Shown piece by piece: positions 1-8,525 of a stretch of DNA of 64,000 nt. The translations under genes and the position numbers were made by a program. This DNA is from Chryseobacterium gallinarum (GTDB taxonomy: Bacteria > Bacteroidota > Bacteroidia > Flavobacteriales > Weeksellaceae), in contig NZ_CP009928.1 of NCBI RefSeq assembly GCF_001021975.1, positions 2,918,001 to 2,982,000 of the forward strand, in the 5' to 3' direction. The notes below the pieces were generated by a model, which did no database searches, was not told the DNA's origin, and was given only the letters and a program-made list of their open reading frames with translations. How positions within the stretch are numbered: position 1 is the first letter of the stretch; each line of letters starts with the position of its first letter.

Positions 1-2
1 AC

Positions 3-323
3 TTTAATTTGATAAATAATGAAGGCTACAATATAGATAAAAACTCAAAATATGTATCTTTTAATATTGATAATCTCTCAGTTGATATGAATAGTTACAG
101 TTTAGAATTAGTAACAAAGCAAACGCAGATAAACTATAAAGAATATGTTGAATTGCAATTTTGTAACTTATTTATTAATGAAAAAAAAGAAAAAGCATTT
201 ATAATAGTACAAGAAAATGATATGAGCATAAAAAAGAATGGAGGAAAAACAGATATTTATTTTTTAAAAAAAATTGATAATAAATGGAAGATTATAAAAA
301 AACAAATGCTAGAAACCTCATAA
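3..323 (+). CDS. Hypothetical protein, 5' truncated by window edge
   Basis: The frame is already open at the window edge and ends at a TAA at 321-323. No convincing start is visible (the only early candidate is a TTG at 9), so this is probably the C-terminal part of a larger gene. The visible residues are mostly polar, with a Lys-rich end (KKIDNKWKIIKKQ) of the type seen at the last strand of NTF2-like or other small alpha+beta domains. I do not recognise the family. It lies just upstream of RHS toxin debris, so an immunity protein of an earlier toxin cassette is possible; that is inference from position only. Confidence 0.5.
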   Translation, partial: FNLINNEGYNIDKNSKYVSFNIDNLSVDMNSYSLELVTKQTQINYKEYVELQFCNLFINEKKEKAFIIVQENDMSIKKNGGKTDIYFLKKIDNKWKIIKKQMLETS

Positions 324-411
324 TACAGAGTTTATTAGAGTTATTTGCTTGAGTTTCAGGACGATGCGGTTTTTTTGAAAATAAAGTCTATAGCAGCTTT
401 TTGATGATTAA

Positions 412-592
412 GAGGATGGCTTTACTTTGTTTAATGATGCTGTTAGTGAAGGTATTAGCACGACTAGCTACGGCAGATGTTCAAAAAGGTTTTGCTACGG
501 TTTCGGAAAGCGGAGGAACACGAGATTTTGGCGTGAATATTAAATTAGATAAGAGACTCCCCGCTTTGCAAAGTCTCCAGACTTTGAGCTAA
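412..592 (+). pseudogene. Degenerate RHS-type fragment
   Basis: Frame 412-540 encodes EDGFTLFNDAVSEGI, which resembles SDGFALFNGAISGGI encoded at 793-837, so this looks like a decayed second copy of the glycine-rich region that precedes an RHS toxin tip. The frame stops at 541, and the reading shifts to another frame that ends at 592. No start codon or full domain is present. A perfect 8-bp hairpin (569-586, CAAAGTCT/AGACTTTG) lies at its end. I read it as non-functional debris. Confidence 0.45.
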
Positions 593-1464
593 TAAATAAT
601 AGTAATTTTAAAAGAATTTTCCAAAGTCGGAAACTTTGGAGGGCAGGAGCACATGCTATTACACAAGGAGTTTTATATTATGTACAGGGCGGAAAGTTTT
701 GGAGTGGCGCGTTAAGTGGTGCATTCGCAAGTGCTTCGAGTGATCTATTAGACTTAGCAACAAGCAATGTAGGAGAAAACAACATATTAAGGAGTGACGG
801 CTTTGCTCTGTTTAATGGTGCAATAAGCGGTGGTATTGGTTCTGTATTGGGAGGTGGAAACTTCTGGATGGGTGCGGGGCAAGGATTGATAGTAACAATG
901 TTTAATCATTTGGCGCATTTGGAAGATATGCAGCCGGATAATGGTTACGATGAAAATGGTAAGAAAATAAATGATGTTGGTGGAGATAAGACAGATTATA
1001 TTCTACGAAAAACTCAATTTGGAGGAGAGGATGTTTATGTAATATTAGAAAGCACAGAAGTAAAACATACTTATAGTCCGTACGGAAATCACGAAGGTTA
1101 TGGATATAGAATGCATAACCAGTTGCAAAGTCCAGCTCTATATGACCCAAGTTTTGACGTTGCTATAACTCAAATTGGGGGAGGATTGGCTTTAAAAGGA
1201 ATAGGATTGGGAGGAAAGTATTTGATCAGTAATTTTAATCGAGCGACAGGAGGATTGAAACAATGGATTAGAACAGGTTCATCATATAGTATAGAAGGAG
1301 GTTTTAAAACCTATAGTACTAGATGGGGTGCAGGAGGAAAACATTGGAAAAAAATTGGAAATACTACTTTGCAAAATTGGAATAAAACATTTAGACAAAC
1401 CAAACTACCTGGAAATAATTGGAGAGTTAAAGATCCGGGACATTTTCATTGGTGGAAGAAATAG
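553..1464 (+). pseudogene. RHS-family protein C-terminal remnant with toxin tip
   Basis: The frame is open from 553 to the TAG at 1462-1464 without an early ATG (the first are at 868 and 898). It encodes a glycine/alanine-rich stretch (GAHAITQGVLYYVQGG, GAISGGIGSVLGGG) of the kind found after the RHS core in flavobacterial polymorphic toxins, then a variable C-terminal tip ending RVKDPGHFHWWKK. The tip family is not recognised; the closing His/Trp-rich motif could be catalytic. Absence of the RHS repeats and of a start suggests an orphan tip cassette left by recombination, not an expressed protein. A small gene follows after 5 bases, matching a toxin-immunity arrangement. Confidence 0.55.
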
Positions 1465-1469
1465 AGAAT

Positions 1470-1826
1470 ATGAAATATTTAAAATTTAATTTGCCTATTA
1501 GAGCTAATAAGAAAGGAAGTAATTTTTTTCAGAAAATAGTCAGTAGAACACTTAAAATAATTTTACCTGTAAGTAATCCTGATTTCGAAAATAAGATAGA
1601 TGATGTTAAATATTGGCTAGTAGAATTTGATGAAGAGAATATTCCTAACAGAGAAATAGGATTAGACGAAAATGATAATGTGATTTTAAAAATGCCATAT
1701 AAAAAGAACTATGGTTTTTGGACCGATAATGAATTATTGTATGATGATTTTATTAGTAGATTTTCAGCGATAGAAGTTGACAGTATAACTTTTAATACAA
1801 AATGGAATAGTTTTGATTTAAAATAA
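1470..1826 (+). CDS. Putative immunity protein
   Basis: The ATG at 1470 lies 5 bases after the stop of the RHS tip; a GTG 21 bases earlier overlaps that stop and is less likely. The product has about 118 residues and no signal peptide or membrane segment, so it is probably cytosolic. It is rich in acidic and aromatic residues in its second half (DNVILKMPYKKNYGFW). No family is recognised. Immunity is inferred only from size and from tight coupling to the toxin tip. The AT-rich codon use differs from the housekeeping genes after 2.5 kb, as is common for such cassettes. Confidence 0.55.
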   Translation: MKYLKFNLPIRANKKGSNFFQKIVSRTLKIILPVSNPDFENKIDDVKYWLVEFDEENIPNREIGLDENDNVILKMPYKKNYGFWTDNELLYDDFISRFSAIEVDSITFNTKWNSFDLK

Positions 1827-1827
1827 T

Positions 1828-1986
1828 TTCTTTCAACTCTCTCTCAGTAAAAATCCGGGTAATAGTAGAAGCGTGACAGTAAATGTTAATGTCGTTATTG
1901 GGGCAAGTGGTGGATATACTAAAATGAGCATCTACGATATATCTACTCATCGGTATTTAAGTGGAGGACAAATTGTAAATAGATAA
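1828..1986 (+). pseudogene. Second orphan toxin-tip fragment
   Basis: An open frame without a start codon ends at the TAA at 1984-1986. It encodes a beta-strand-like stretch (SVTVNVNVVIGASGGYTK) followed by MSIYDISTHRYLSGGQIV. It sits between the first immunity-like gene and a small membrane-protein gene that starts 3 bases later. I read it as the end of another displaced toxin tip. The family is not recognised. Confidence 0.35.
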
Positions 1987-1989
1987 AAA

Positions 1990-2262
1990 ATGAAAATTAA
2001 ATTCTACCATTCAATATCTATATTAATTTTTTGGTTATTACGAATATTTTATAAGGTGTCTGTCCAAAATTTATCTTACAATTTGAAAGTAATTTTTAAT
2101 ATAAATTTTCCTGAAATTAAATTGTTAACATATTTTTATTTTGGAATATCAATAATTTTAAATATTTTTTTAATAAAGAAAACTAAAAGTAATATTATTA
2201 TTTATTACTTATTATTATCATTAAATATACTGATAATAGTTTTCTGCTTTAAAGTAATGTAG
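1990..2262 (+). CDS. Small membrane protein, possible immunity protein
   Basis: This is a 90-residue, very hydrophobic protein with about three predicted membrane segments (roughly 8-22, 43-62 and 68-87) and a basic KKTKS turn between the last two. The ATG lies 3 bases after the end of the preceding tip fragment. Small multi-span proteins are often immunity partners of membrane-acting toxins, but that role is inferred from position alone. Codon use is extremely AT-rich (many ATT, TTA and AAT codons), unlike the neighbouring core genes, which suggests recent acquisition with the toxin locus. Confidence 0.55.
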   Translation: MKIKFYHSISILIFWLLRIFYKVSVQNLSYNLKVIFNINFPEIKLLTYFYFGISIILNIFLIKKTKSNIIIYYLLLSLNILIIVFCFKVM

Positions 2263-2536
2263 AAATTAACCATTAGAATTACTAGCGAGAGAGAGTTTTA
2301 ATACAAAAAAATGAAAAATATGATTTAGAAATATGTCTTAATAAAAACAGTAATCCTCAACTCAGAAATTTTTTTAAAAAAAAGAACATTTATAAGGCAT
2401 CTGTAGTAATCTAGTAAAATTAGTTTTTGTGAAGACCAATTATTCTAATGAATAATGTATCCTCCGTTAAACCACAACTTCAAAAGCCGGATTGAAACGA
2501 TAAGGTTTTTGTTTTTATAAAGCCTCGAAAAATCGT
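2263..2536. other. Intergenic region without recognisable gene
   Basis: This AT-rich stretch separates the toxin debris from the core gene run. It contains a run of GAGAGAGAG (2287-2295) that is the inverse of CTCTCTCTC at 1837-1845. I see no usable open frame. The last bases lead into the promoter of the polyprenyl synthase gene. Confidence 0.5.
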
Positions 2537-2544
2537 ATTTTTGT
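2537..2544 (+). promoter_or_regulatory. -7 promoter box of polyprenyl synthase gene
   Basis: TATTTTTG matches the Bacteroidota -7 consensus TAnnTTTG and lies 17 bases upstream of the ATG at 2562. A T-rich TTTTTG at 2507-2512 could be the -33 element, although the gap of 24 bases is longer than usual. Confidence 0.55.
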
Positions 2545-2561
2545 TCAAATTATAAGATTTT

Positions 2562-3533
2562 ATGGAATTTTTAGACAGATACCAGCAGATTGTTGGCGAC
2601 GCCATTGATAAATACACTTTTAAAGATAAACCTACGGAGCTGTATGATCCGATGAATTACATTATTTCCCATGGAGGGAAACGTCTTCGTCCTATTATGG
2701 TGCTGATGGCATGTGATCTGTTTGGCGGAGATCTGAAGCAGGCAATAAAACCTGCATTGGCAATTGAATTTTTCCATAACTTCACGCTGATCCATGATGA
2801 TATTATGGATGAGGCACCGCTAAGAAGAAATAAACCTACCATCCATACTTTACACGGAATTAATGTAGGGATCCTTTCAGGAGACGGGTTGATGCTGAAA
2901 GCGTATAAGTTTTTTGAAGACCTTGAGCCGGAAATTTTTAAAGCATGTATCAGAATTTTTACCCATACAGGGCTTCTGTTATGTGAAGGGCAGCAGTATG
3001 ATATCAATTTTGAGACCCAGGAGAACGTTACCTTTGATGATTACATCAGAATGATTACCTATAAAACCGGAGTGTTAAGCGCTTCCTCTTTCGAGATCGG
3101 GGCTTTAATTGCAAGGGCGGATTTTAAAGATGCCAAAGCAATTTTCAACTTCGGAAAACACATTGGAATTGCCTTCCAGATCATGGATGACTATCTTGAT
3201 GTATTCGGAGATCAGGCGCAATTCGGGAAAAAGCATGCCGGAGATATCTACGAAAACAAAAAAACAGTTCTGTACCTGTTGGCAAGAGAGCATGCTACGG
3301 ATGAGGAAAGAAAGGAATTAGACTACTGGTATTCCAAAAAGACCGATAATATCGATAAAATCTACGGTGTTGAAAAGATCTTCAGAAGAACAAAAGTAGA
3401 TGAAAAAGCGCTTCGTTTAATTGAAAAGCATAATGAAATCGGGCAGAGCTACCTTAAGAAAATTGATATTCCCGAAGAAAAGAAAAAACCTTTCATTGAA
3501 CTGGCCAATTATTTATTGAGAAGAGAAAGCTAA
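2562..3533 (+). CDS. Polyprenyl diphosphate synthase (trans-type)
   Basis: It condenses isopentenyl diphosphate with an allylic diphosphate to build prenyl chains for quinones, carotenoids or lipid carriers; the exact chain length cannot be read here. The 323-residue protein has the diagnostic motifs: GGKRLRP (39-44), the first Asp-rich motif DDIMD (79-83), KTG (168-170) and the second Asp-rich motif FQIMDDYLD (205-213). The length is normal for the family. It stands alone between the toxin remnants and the GSCFA gene and has its own promoter. Confidence in the family is high. Confidence 0.93.
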   Translation: MEFLDRYQQIVGDAIDKYTFKDKPTELYDPMNYIISHGGKRLRPIMVLMACDLFGGDLKQAIKPALAIEFFHNFTLIHDDIMDEAPLRRNKPTIHTLHGINVGILSGDGLMLKAYKFFEDLEPEIFKACIRIFTHTGLLLCEGQQYDINFETQENVTFDDYIRMITYKTGVLSASSFEIGALIARADFKDAKAIFNFGKHIGIAFQIMDDYLDVFGDQAQFGKKHAGDIYENKKTVLYLLAREHATDEERKELDYWYSKKTDNIDKIYGVEKIFRRTKVDEKALRLIEKHNEIGQSYLKKIDIPEEKKKPFIELANYLLRRES

Positions 3534-3604
3534 ATATTAGAGAAGGGATGGGCAGCAGGAGCAATATGTACTGAAGCCTGTCCTGTCACCTCGAGATTCA
3601 TACA

Positions 3605-4564
3605 ATGAAATTCAGAACCGAAGTTGATATTCCTGCATCTCAAAAAAAGATTGAGATCGAAGATAAAATATTTTCGATAGGATCATGTTTTGCCTCTGAA
3701 ATGACAGATCTGCTGCAGCAGGGGCAGCTTCAGACCCTTAATAATCCCTTCGGAACAATTTTTAATCCTTTTTCGATTCATCATGAAGTCAGGGTTCTTC
3801 ATGATTCAGCATTTTATCAAGAAGAAGATTTGATCACTTACAATGACGAATACATCTCTTTGGACCATCATACCCATTTTGATACCCGGTACATCCATCA
3901 GACCTTAGATAAGATTAATGGGGCCATTGAAGCGGGAAATGCTTTTCTTCAGGAGGCCGACTGGATTATTGTGACGTACGGAACATCATTTATTTATGAA
4001 TTTCTACCCAGGAAAAAACTGGTGGCGAACTGCCATAAAATCCCGCAGAAGTTTTTCTCTAAAAGACTGCTCTCTCACCAGGAGCTTACGAACTCTATTT
4101 ACAATACGATTTTAGATCTTAAAGATATCTGTAAAGAGGGAGTGCAGATATTATTTAGTGTTTCGCCGGTCCGGCATACCAAAGATGGAATGGTAGAAAA
4201 TCAGCTCAGCAAATCCAAATTGATTACAGCTATTCATGAATCCATTTCCATGTTTGATGATTGCCACTACCTTCCGGTATATGAAATTTTGATGGATGAC
4301 CTCCGGGATTACCGTTTCTATAAGGAAGATATGATTCATCCAAGCACCCAGGCCGTTAATTATATTTTTGACAAATTTGGAAACTCTTACTTCTCAGACG
4401 AAACCAAAGATTTTATTAAAGAAAATTTTAAAATCATAAAAGCCCTGGAACATAAAACCAGTGATAAAAAAGATCCGAAATTTATTGAGTTTCGGGAAAA
4501 ACTCGAACAGAGAATAGAGAATCAGCGTAAAAAAGTAAAACATAAAATTTTTTCAAATGATTGA
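3605..4564 (+). CDS. GSCFA domain protein (SGNH-hydrolase-like)
   Basis: This 319-residue protein is recognised by the name-giving motif IGSCFAS at 25-31. Other family-like blocks are VTYGTSFIYE (123-132), SVSPVRHTKDG (185-195) and DMIHPS (242-247). The order resembles an SGNH hydrolase: nucleophile block at the N-terminus and a D-x-x-H block near the end. No signal peptide is seen, so it is probably cytoplasmic. The substrate is unknown. Its last 8 bases overlap the start of the DUF4269 gene, which implies translational coupling in a three-gene operon with DUF4269 and TatD genes. Confidence 0.85.
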   Translation: MKFRTEVDIPASQKKIEIEDKIFSIGSCFASEMTDLLQQGQLQTLNNPFGTIFNPFSIHHEVRVLHDSAFYQEEDLITYNDEYISLDHHTHFDTRYIHQTLDKINGAIEAGNAFLQEADWIIVTYGTSFIYEFLPRKKLVANCHKIPQKFFSKRLLSHQELTNSIYNTILDLKDICKEGVQILFSVSPVRHTKDGMVENQLSKSKLITAIHESISMFDDCHYLPVYEILMDDLRDYRFYKEDMIHPSTQAVNYIFDKFGNSYFSDETKDFIKENFKIIKALEHKTSDKKDPKFIEFREKLEQRIENQRKKVKHKIFSND

Positions 4565-5096
4565 TTTTACAAAGATTGACTATTTGAAAGAAGGAAATAA
4601 AAGGCAGAAAAGAGCGTTTGAAGTTCTTACCCGGTATAAAGTTTTTGAAAAATTGAGTAGCTATTCTCCGGTGCTGGCAGGAACTGTTCCTATTGAAATT
4701 GATATCGAAGGAAGCGACCTTGACATTATCTGTGAAGTAGACCTTAGGTTTGAGGAAGATTTTTTAGATGATATCATGTTCAGTAAACTGATTCCAGTTG
4801 AAACAGAAATTAAGGTTGAAAATATTGTGGTAAACGGGATACCAAGTATTGTCCTGAACTTTATGCTGGAAGAATTCCCCATTGAAATTTTTGGACAGAA
4901 CAAACCTGTTACCCAACAGAATGCATACCGGCATATGATCACCGAATACAGGATACTCCAGGAGAAAGGAGAAGAATTTAAACAGAAAATAATAGAACTG
5001 AAGAAACAGGGTATAAAGACAGAGCCGGCCTTCGGAATGCTGTTGAACCTTGAAAACCCTTATGAAGACCTGCTAAAACGATACAATAATGATTGA
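4557..5096 (+). CDS. DUF4269 nucleotidyltransferase-fold protein
   Basis: The 179-residue product matches the DUF4269 family by its motif block SPVLAGTVPIEIDIEGSDLD (37-56). The spacing of G-T-x-P followed by the GSDLDI carboxylates resembles a polymerase-beta-type nucleotidyltransferase site, so nucleotide transfer is plausible but untested. No secretion signal is present. The start overlaps the GSCFA stop in the 8-base string ATGATTGA, and its own stop overlaps the TatD start in the identical string. This suggests that the three proteins are made in coupled amounts. Confidence 0.82.
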   Translation: MIDFTKIDYLKEGNKRQKRAFEVLTRYKVFEKLSSYSPVLAGTVPIEIDIEGSDLDIICEVDLRFEEDFLDDIMFSKLIPVETEIKVENIVVNGIPSIVLNFMLEEFPIEIFGQNKPVTQQNAYRHMITEYRILQEKGEEFKQKIIELKKQGIKTEPAFGMLLNLENPYEDLLKRYNND

Positions 5097-5856
5097 TACA
5101 CATACCCATTTATACGCGGAAGAATTTGATGAAGACAGAAAAGAAACCATTCAGAGAGCCTTAGATAAGGGAATTGCTAAGTTTTACCTTCCGGCAATTG
5201 ATTCAGAATCCCATGAAAAAATGTTGGAACTGGAAGCGGAATATCCGGGACAGGTTTTTTCAATGATGGGATTACATCCTTGCTATGTAAAACCCGAATC
5301 CTGGGAAAAAGAACTGGAAATTGTAAAGAATTACCTTGAACAGAGGCATTTTCCTGCAATAGGTGAAATCGGGATAGATCTTTATTGGGATAAAACCACT
5401 TTAGACATCCAGGTCAAAGCATTTGAACAGCAAATTGACTGGGCCATAGAAAAAGACCTTCCGATTGTGATTCATACCAGAGAAAGCTTTGATGAAACCT
5501 TCGAGGTCCTGGAGAGGAAAAAACATCCGAAACTGAGAGGAATCTTCCATTGCTTTTCAGGAAACCTGGAACAGGCAAAACATGCTATTGATCTGAATTT
5601 TATCCTGGGAATCGGTGGAGTAGTGACCTTTAAAAACGGAAAAATTGATCAGTTTTTACACGAAATTCCTTTAGAAAAAATTGTGCTGGAAACAGATTCG
5701 CCATACCTGGCTCCGGTTCCGCACAGGGGAAAAAGAAACGAAAGTTCATATCTTGATCTGGTAGCCGGAAAACTCGTTAACATTTACGGAAAAGACTTTT
5801 CTGAAATAGACAGAATCACCACAGAAAATGCACAGGCCTTATTTGCTGCAAAGTAA
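5089..5856 (+). CDS. TatD family metal-dependent hydrolase (DNase)
   Basis: The 255-residue protein is a TIM-barrel metallohydrolase of the TatD family, whose members act as metal-dependent deoxyribonucleases. Metal ligands are visible in order: HTH at 5-7, the Glu of GEIGID (Glu93), His129 in IHTRES, His154 in HCFSG and Asp203 in ETDSPYLAP. GLHP (61-64) is also typical. Length is normal. It is the third gene of the GSCFA-DUF4269-TatD set, joined by an 8-base overlap. Function in quality control of DNA is known for relatives; the local role is not shown. Confidence 0.93.
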   Translation: MIDTHTHLYAEEFDEDRKETIQRALDKGIAKFYLPAIDSESHEKMLELEAEYPGQVFSMMGLHPCYVKPESWEKELEIVKNYLEQRHFPAIGEIGIDLYWDKTTLDIQVKAFEQQIDWAIEKDLPIVIHTRESFDETFEVLERKKHPKLRGIFHCFSGNLEQAKHAIDLNFILGIGGVVTFKNGKIDQFLHEIPLEKIVLETDSPYLAPVPHRGKRNESSYLDLVAGKLVNIYGKDFSEIDRITTENAQALFAAK

Positions 5857-5923
5857 TGTAATGGATAACCATCATTTTTATTAGTGATAGGAAAATGATA
5901 AATTGAAGGGTAAAGAAGAATAT

Positions 5924-7060
5924 ATGATAAAGATATCAAAAGATATACAATTTTATGGTTATACAGGATTTCTTATCATTGTTTTAGCCTATTGTATCGT
6001 TCAATTGTATATTAAATCGCATCTTCCTGAGCTTGGCTGGACGGTTTCGGACTGGTTGATCAATTATGAAGACGGTGGGTTTAAAAGGAGAGGCTTATCC
6101 GGAAGTATTTTATTCTTCATTCAGGACAGTTTCGGGATTCCGCTGAATACACAGATATTTTTTATCCAGTCATTATTTTTTATCATTATTTTTTACTTTT
6201 TCATCCGTCTGGTCATCTCCAAAAAAGTAAACTGGGATATCCTGATACTGGCATGTTCACCATTATGCCTCTTATTTATTCCCGTAAGTATTTTTAACTC
6301 GGGCAGGAAAGAAATTATTGTAATTGCCCTGATGGTGTATTTTGTCACCGGAAGAATAACCGGGCTGAAAAAATATGTGCTTTTTATAGGATTTATCATA
6401 GGACTGTTTTTACATGAGCTGTTTTATTTTTATTTACCCTTTCTAATGGCAGCCTCTATAGTAAAAACCAATAAGATAGATTTTAAATACCTGGGAGGCC
6501 TGTTTGTAACTTCTACGGCAGTAATGTTAATACTGTTCTTCTACGGTGGGGAAATTAACCAGGGGCAAAGCCTGGAGCTTTTGAAGCAGCGGGGAATAGA
6601 GTTGGGTACATTTAATATTTTCACCTATAATGTAGTTGAGGAAAGAAAATCAATGATTGAGGCTTATCAGTCTTATATTCTGTTTGGGGCGGAACTTATA
6701 TTGATGGTGCTTTTGTTTTTTATTTTTGTGAAAAAATATATACCTCAAAAACTTAAGGCCTTCAAAATCTTTACCCTGATTTCTTTACTATGGGTATCTC
6801 CGCTTTATTTCTTGGGGGCAGACTGGTTCAGATGGAACCATATCTATTCAGTATTACTCATGGTCCTGATTATTGCAGCGATGCCGGATAATGATCAGAA
6901 GACCGTTTCAATAGAAGGAAGGTTCAATACTCCGTTACTGATGATCATGATTCTCTTTTTCATTGTTTTTTACCTTCATATCCAATATGACAGTTCCGGA
7001 AATTCAGAAGAATATTTGTTGCAGTATATACAGGATAAAATTTCTTTTTTAAAGATATAG
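5924..7060 (+). CDS. Polytopic inner-membrane protein of unknown function
   Basis: About 378 residues with roughly ten hydrophobic segments and short basic loops. The open frame extends to a TTG at 5903, but the ATG at 5924, preceded by AAAGAAGAA, is the more natural start. Conserved-looking blocks are NYEDGGFKRRGLSG near residue 48 and NSGRKE near 130, which resemble loops of EpsG-like or other polysaccharide-associated membrane proteins, although I cannot assign a family. It is followed by a strong bidirectional terminator and faces the DEAD-box gene. No partner genes are adjacent. Confidence 0.75.
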   Translation: MIKISKDIQFYGYTGFLIIVLAYCIVQLYIKSHLPELGWTVSDWLINYEDGGFKRRGLSGSILFFIQDSFGIPLNTQIFFIQSLFFIIIFYFFIRLVISKKVNWDILILACSPLCLLFIPVSIFNSGRKEIIVIALMVYFVTGRITGLKKYVLFIGFIIGLFLHELFYFYLPFLMAASIVKTNKIDFKYLGGLFVTSTAVMLILFFYGGEINQGQSLELLKQRGIELGTFNIFTYNVVEERKSMIEAYQSYILFGAELILMVLLFFIFVKKYIPQKLKAFKIFTLISLLWVSPLYFLGADWFRWNHIYSVLLMVLIIAAMPDNDQKTVSIEGRFNTPLLMIMILFFIVFYLHIQYDSSGNSEEYLLQYIQDKISFLKI

Positions 7061-7063
7061 GAT

Positions 7064-7097
7064 AAAAAAAGTTTCTCATCATTGAGAAACTTTTTTG
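7064..7097. terminator. Bidirectional terminator
   Basis: The stem GTTTCTC (7071-7077) / GAGAAAC (7084-7090) is flanked by an A-run on the left and a T-run on the right. It can terminate both the membrane-protein gene (plus) and the DEAD-box gene (minus). Confidence 0.85.
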
Positions 7098-8402
7098 TTA
7101 TTTTTTTCTGGTAAAATTCTTATTCTTGGGCTTTTTATAACCGAGTGATGGGGTAGCAGATGAACTGTTTTTACTTTTTTTAGGTCGTGATCCTGAAGGC
7201 TTCTGAGAAGGCTTTTTTTCTGCTCCGGCGGGTACCGGTTTGTTGTTGGAATCTCTTTTCTGAGCCACAAGATCATCCGTGTGGAACGGGTGGTTTTTAA
7301 TCACCGGGATTTTTTTTCCGATAAGCTTTTCCGTATTCTTTAAATTAAGAAGGTCAAGCCCGTCAACGAAAGAAATGGAATTCCCTTCAGCCCCTGCTCT
7401 TCCCGTTCTTCCGATCCGGTGTACATAAGTTTCTGAAACATCGGAGAGTTCAAAATTAATAACAAATTTTAATTCATCAATATCAATCCCCCTGGCAGCA
7501 ATATCTGTAGCAACAAGAACCCTGGTTTTTCCTGATTTAAAATTATTCAGGGCATTCTGTCTGGCATTCTGGGATTTATTTCCATGAATGGCTTCTGCAG
7601 AAATATTGTCTTTCTGAAGTTTTCGGGCAATCTTATCCGCGCCATGCTTTGTTCTTGAAAAAACCAATACAGAATCTGAAATGTCGTTTTTAAGAATATG
7701 AACAAGTAAGTTCAGTTTGTTTTCTTTTTCTACAAAGTACACGGATTGTTTAATGGTATCCGCGGTAGAAGAAACGGGAGTAACCTCTACTTTCACAGGA
7801 TTATTCAGGATAGAATTTGCCAGTTTCTGAATTTCCCCCGGCATAGTTGCCGAGAAAAACAAAGTCTGTCTTTTCTGTGGCAAAAGCTTAATGATTCTTT
7901 TAACATCGTGTACAAAGCCCATATCAAGCATCCTGTCTGCTTCATCAAGAACAAATATTTCAAGATTTTTCAGGCTGATAATTCCCTGGGCAATAAAATC
8001 AAGAAGTCTTCCGGGAGTAGCCACCAGAATATCAACTCCTTTTTTCAATGCGGCCTCCTGGTTTCCCTGCTTTACTCCTCCAAAAATAACAAGCTGCTTT
8101 AAAGGAAGATACTTTCCGTAAGCATTGATGTTTTCCTCAATCTGGATCGCCAGTTCGCGGGTGGGAGTAAGAATTAAAGCTTTAATATGATGATTGCTTA
8201 CTTTATTCTTTGATAAATTCTGTAGAATAGGAATGGAAAAGGCCGCAGTCTTTCCTGTTCCGGTCTGCGCACAGCCTAAAAAATCTCTGCCTTCTAAAAT
8301 CTCAGGAATAGATCTTTCCTGAATGGGAGTAGGTTGGGTATATCCCTGTTCCTGAATTGCTTTTGCAATAGGTTCTATTAAGTGTAGGTCTGTAAAATTC
8401 AA
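7098..8402 (-). CDS. DEAD-box RNA helicase (RhlE-like)
   Basis: An ATP-dependent RNA helicase with both RecA domains complete. Counting from the TTG start at 8402: Q-motif region around 24-30, AQTGTGKT (45-52), PTRELA (80-85), DEAD (153-156), SAT (184-186), ARGIDI (303-308) and HRIGRTGR (328-335), then a basic, Ser/Lys-rich tail from about 390 that probably binds RNA. A longer reading to an ATG at 8462 is possible, but a TACCTTTG promoter box at 8460-8467 would put transcription start inside it, and the protein family normally begins with NFTDLHL. About 434 residues. Confidence 0.92.
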   Translation of the reverse strand: MNFTDLHLIEPIAKAIQEQGYTQPTPIQERSIPEILEGRDFLGCAQTGTGKTAAFSIPILQNLSKNKVSNHHIKALILTPTRELAIQIEENINAYGKYLPLKQLVIFGGVKQGNQEAALKKGVDILVATPGRLLDFIAQGIISLKNLEIFVLDEADRMLDMGFVHDVKRIIKLLPQKRQTLFFSATMPGEIQKLANSILNNPVKVEVTPVSSTADTIKQSVYFVEKENKLNLLVHILKNDISDSVLVFSRTKHGADKIARKLQKDNISAEAIHGNKSQNARQNALNNFKSGKTRVLVATDIAARGIDIDELKFVINFELSDVSETYVHRIGRTGRAGAEGNSISFVDGLDLLNLKNTEKLIGKKIPVIKNHPFHTDDLVAQKRDSNNKPVPAGAEKKPSQKPSGSRPKKSKNSSSATPSLGYKKPKNKNFTRKK

Positions 8403-8459
8403 ATAAATTATTTTAAAATTAAATAAAAAATTCTTTCCGTCTGAAAGAATTACTTTTTG

Positions 8460-8467
8460 CAAAGGTA
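8460..8467 (-). promoter_or_regulatory. -7 promoter box of DEAD-box gene
   Basis: Read on the minus strand the bases are TACCTTTG, a match to TAnnTTTG. Transcription should begin near 8453, so a start codon at 8462 is unlikely and the TTG at 8402 is favoured. Confidence 0.6.
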
Positions 8468-8525
8468 ATCTAAAAAAAATTAAAAGTTTTTTATTCCCTC
8501 CGGCTGCTTTACTTTCAAATAAATA

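Noticed and set aside
8403..8462. N-terminal extension of the DEAD-box protein to an ATG at 8462
   Set aside because: A -7 promoter box covers that ATG and the extra residues do not look like a helicase start.
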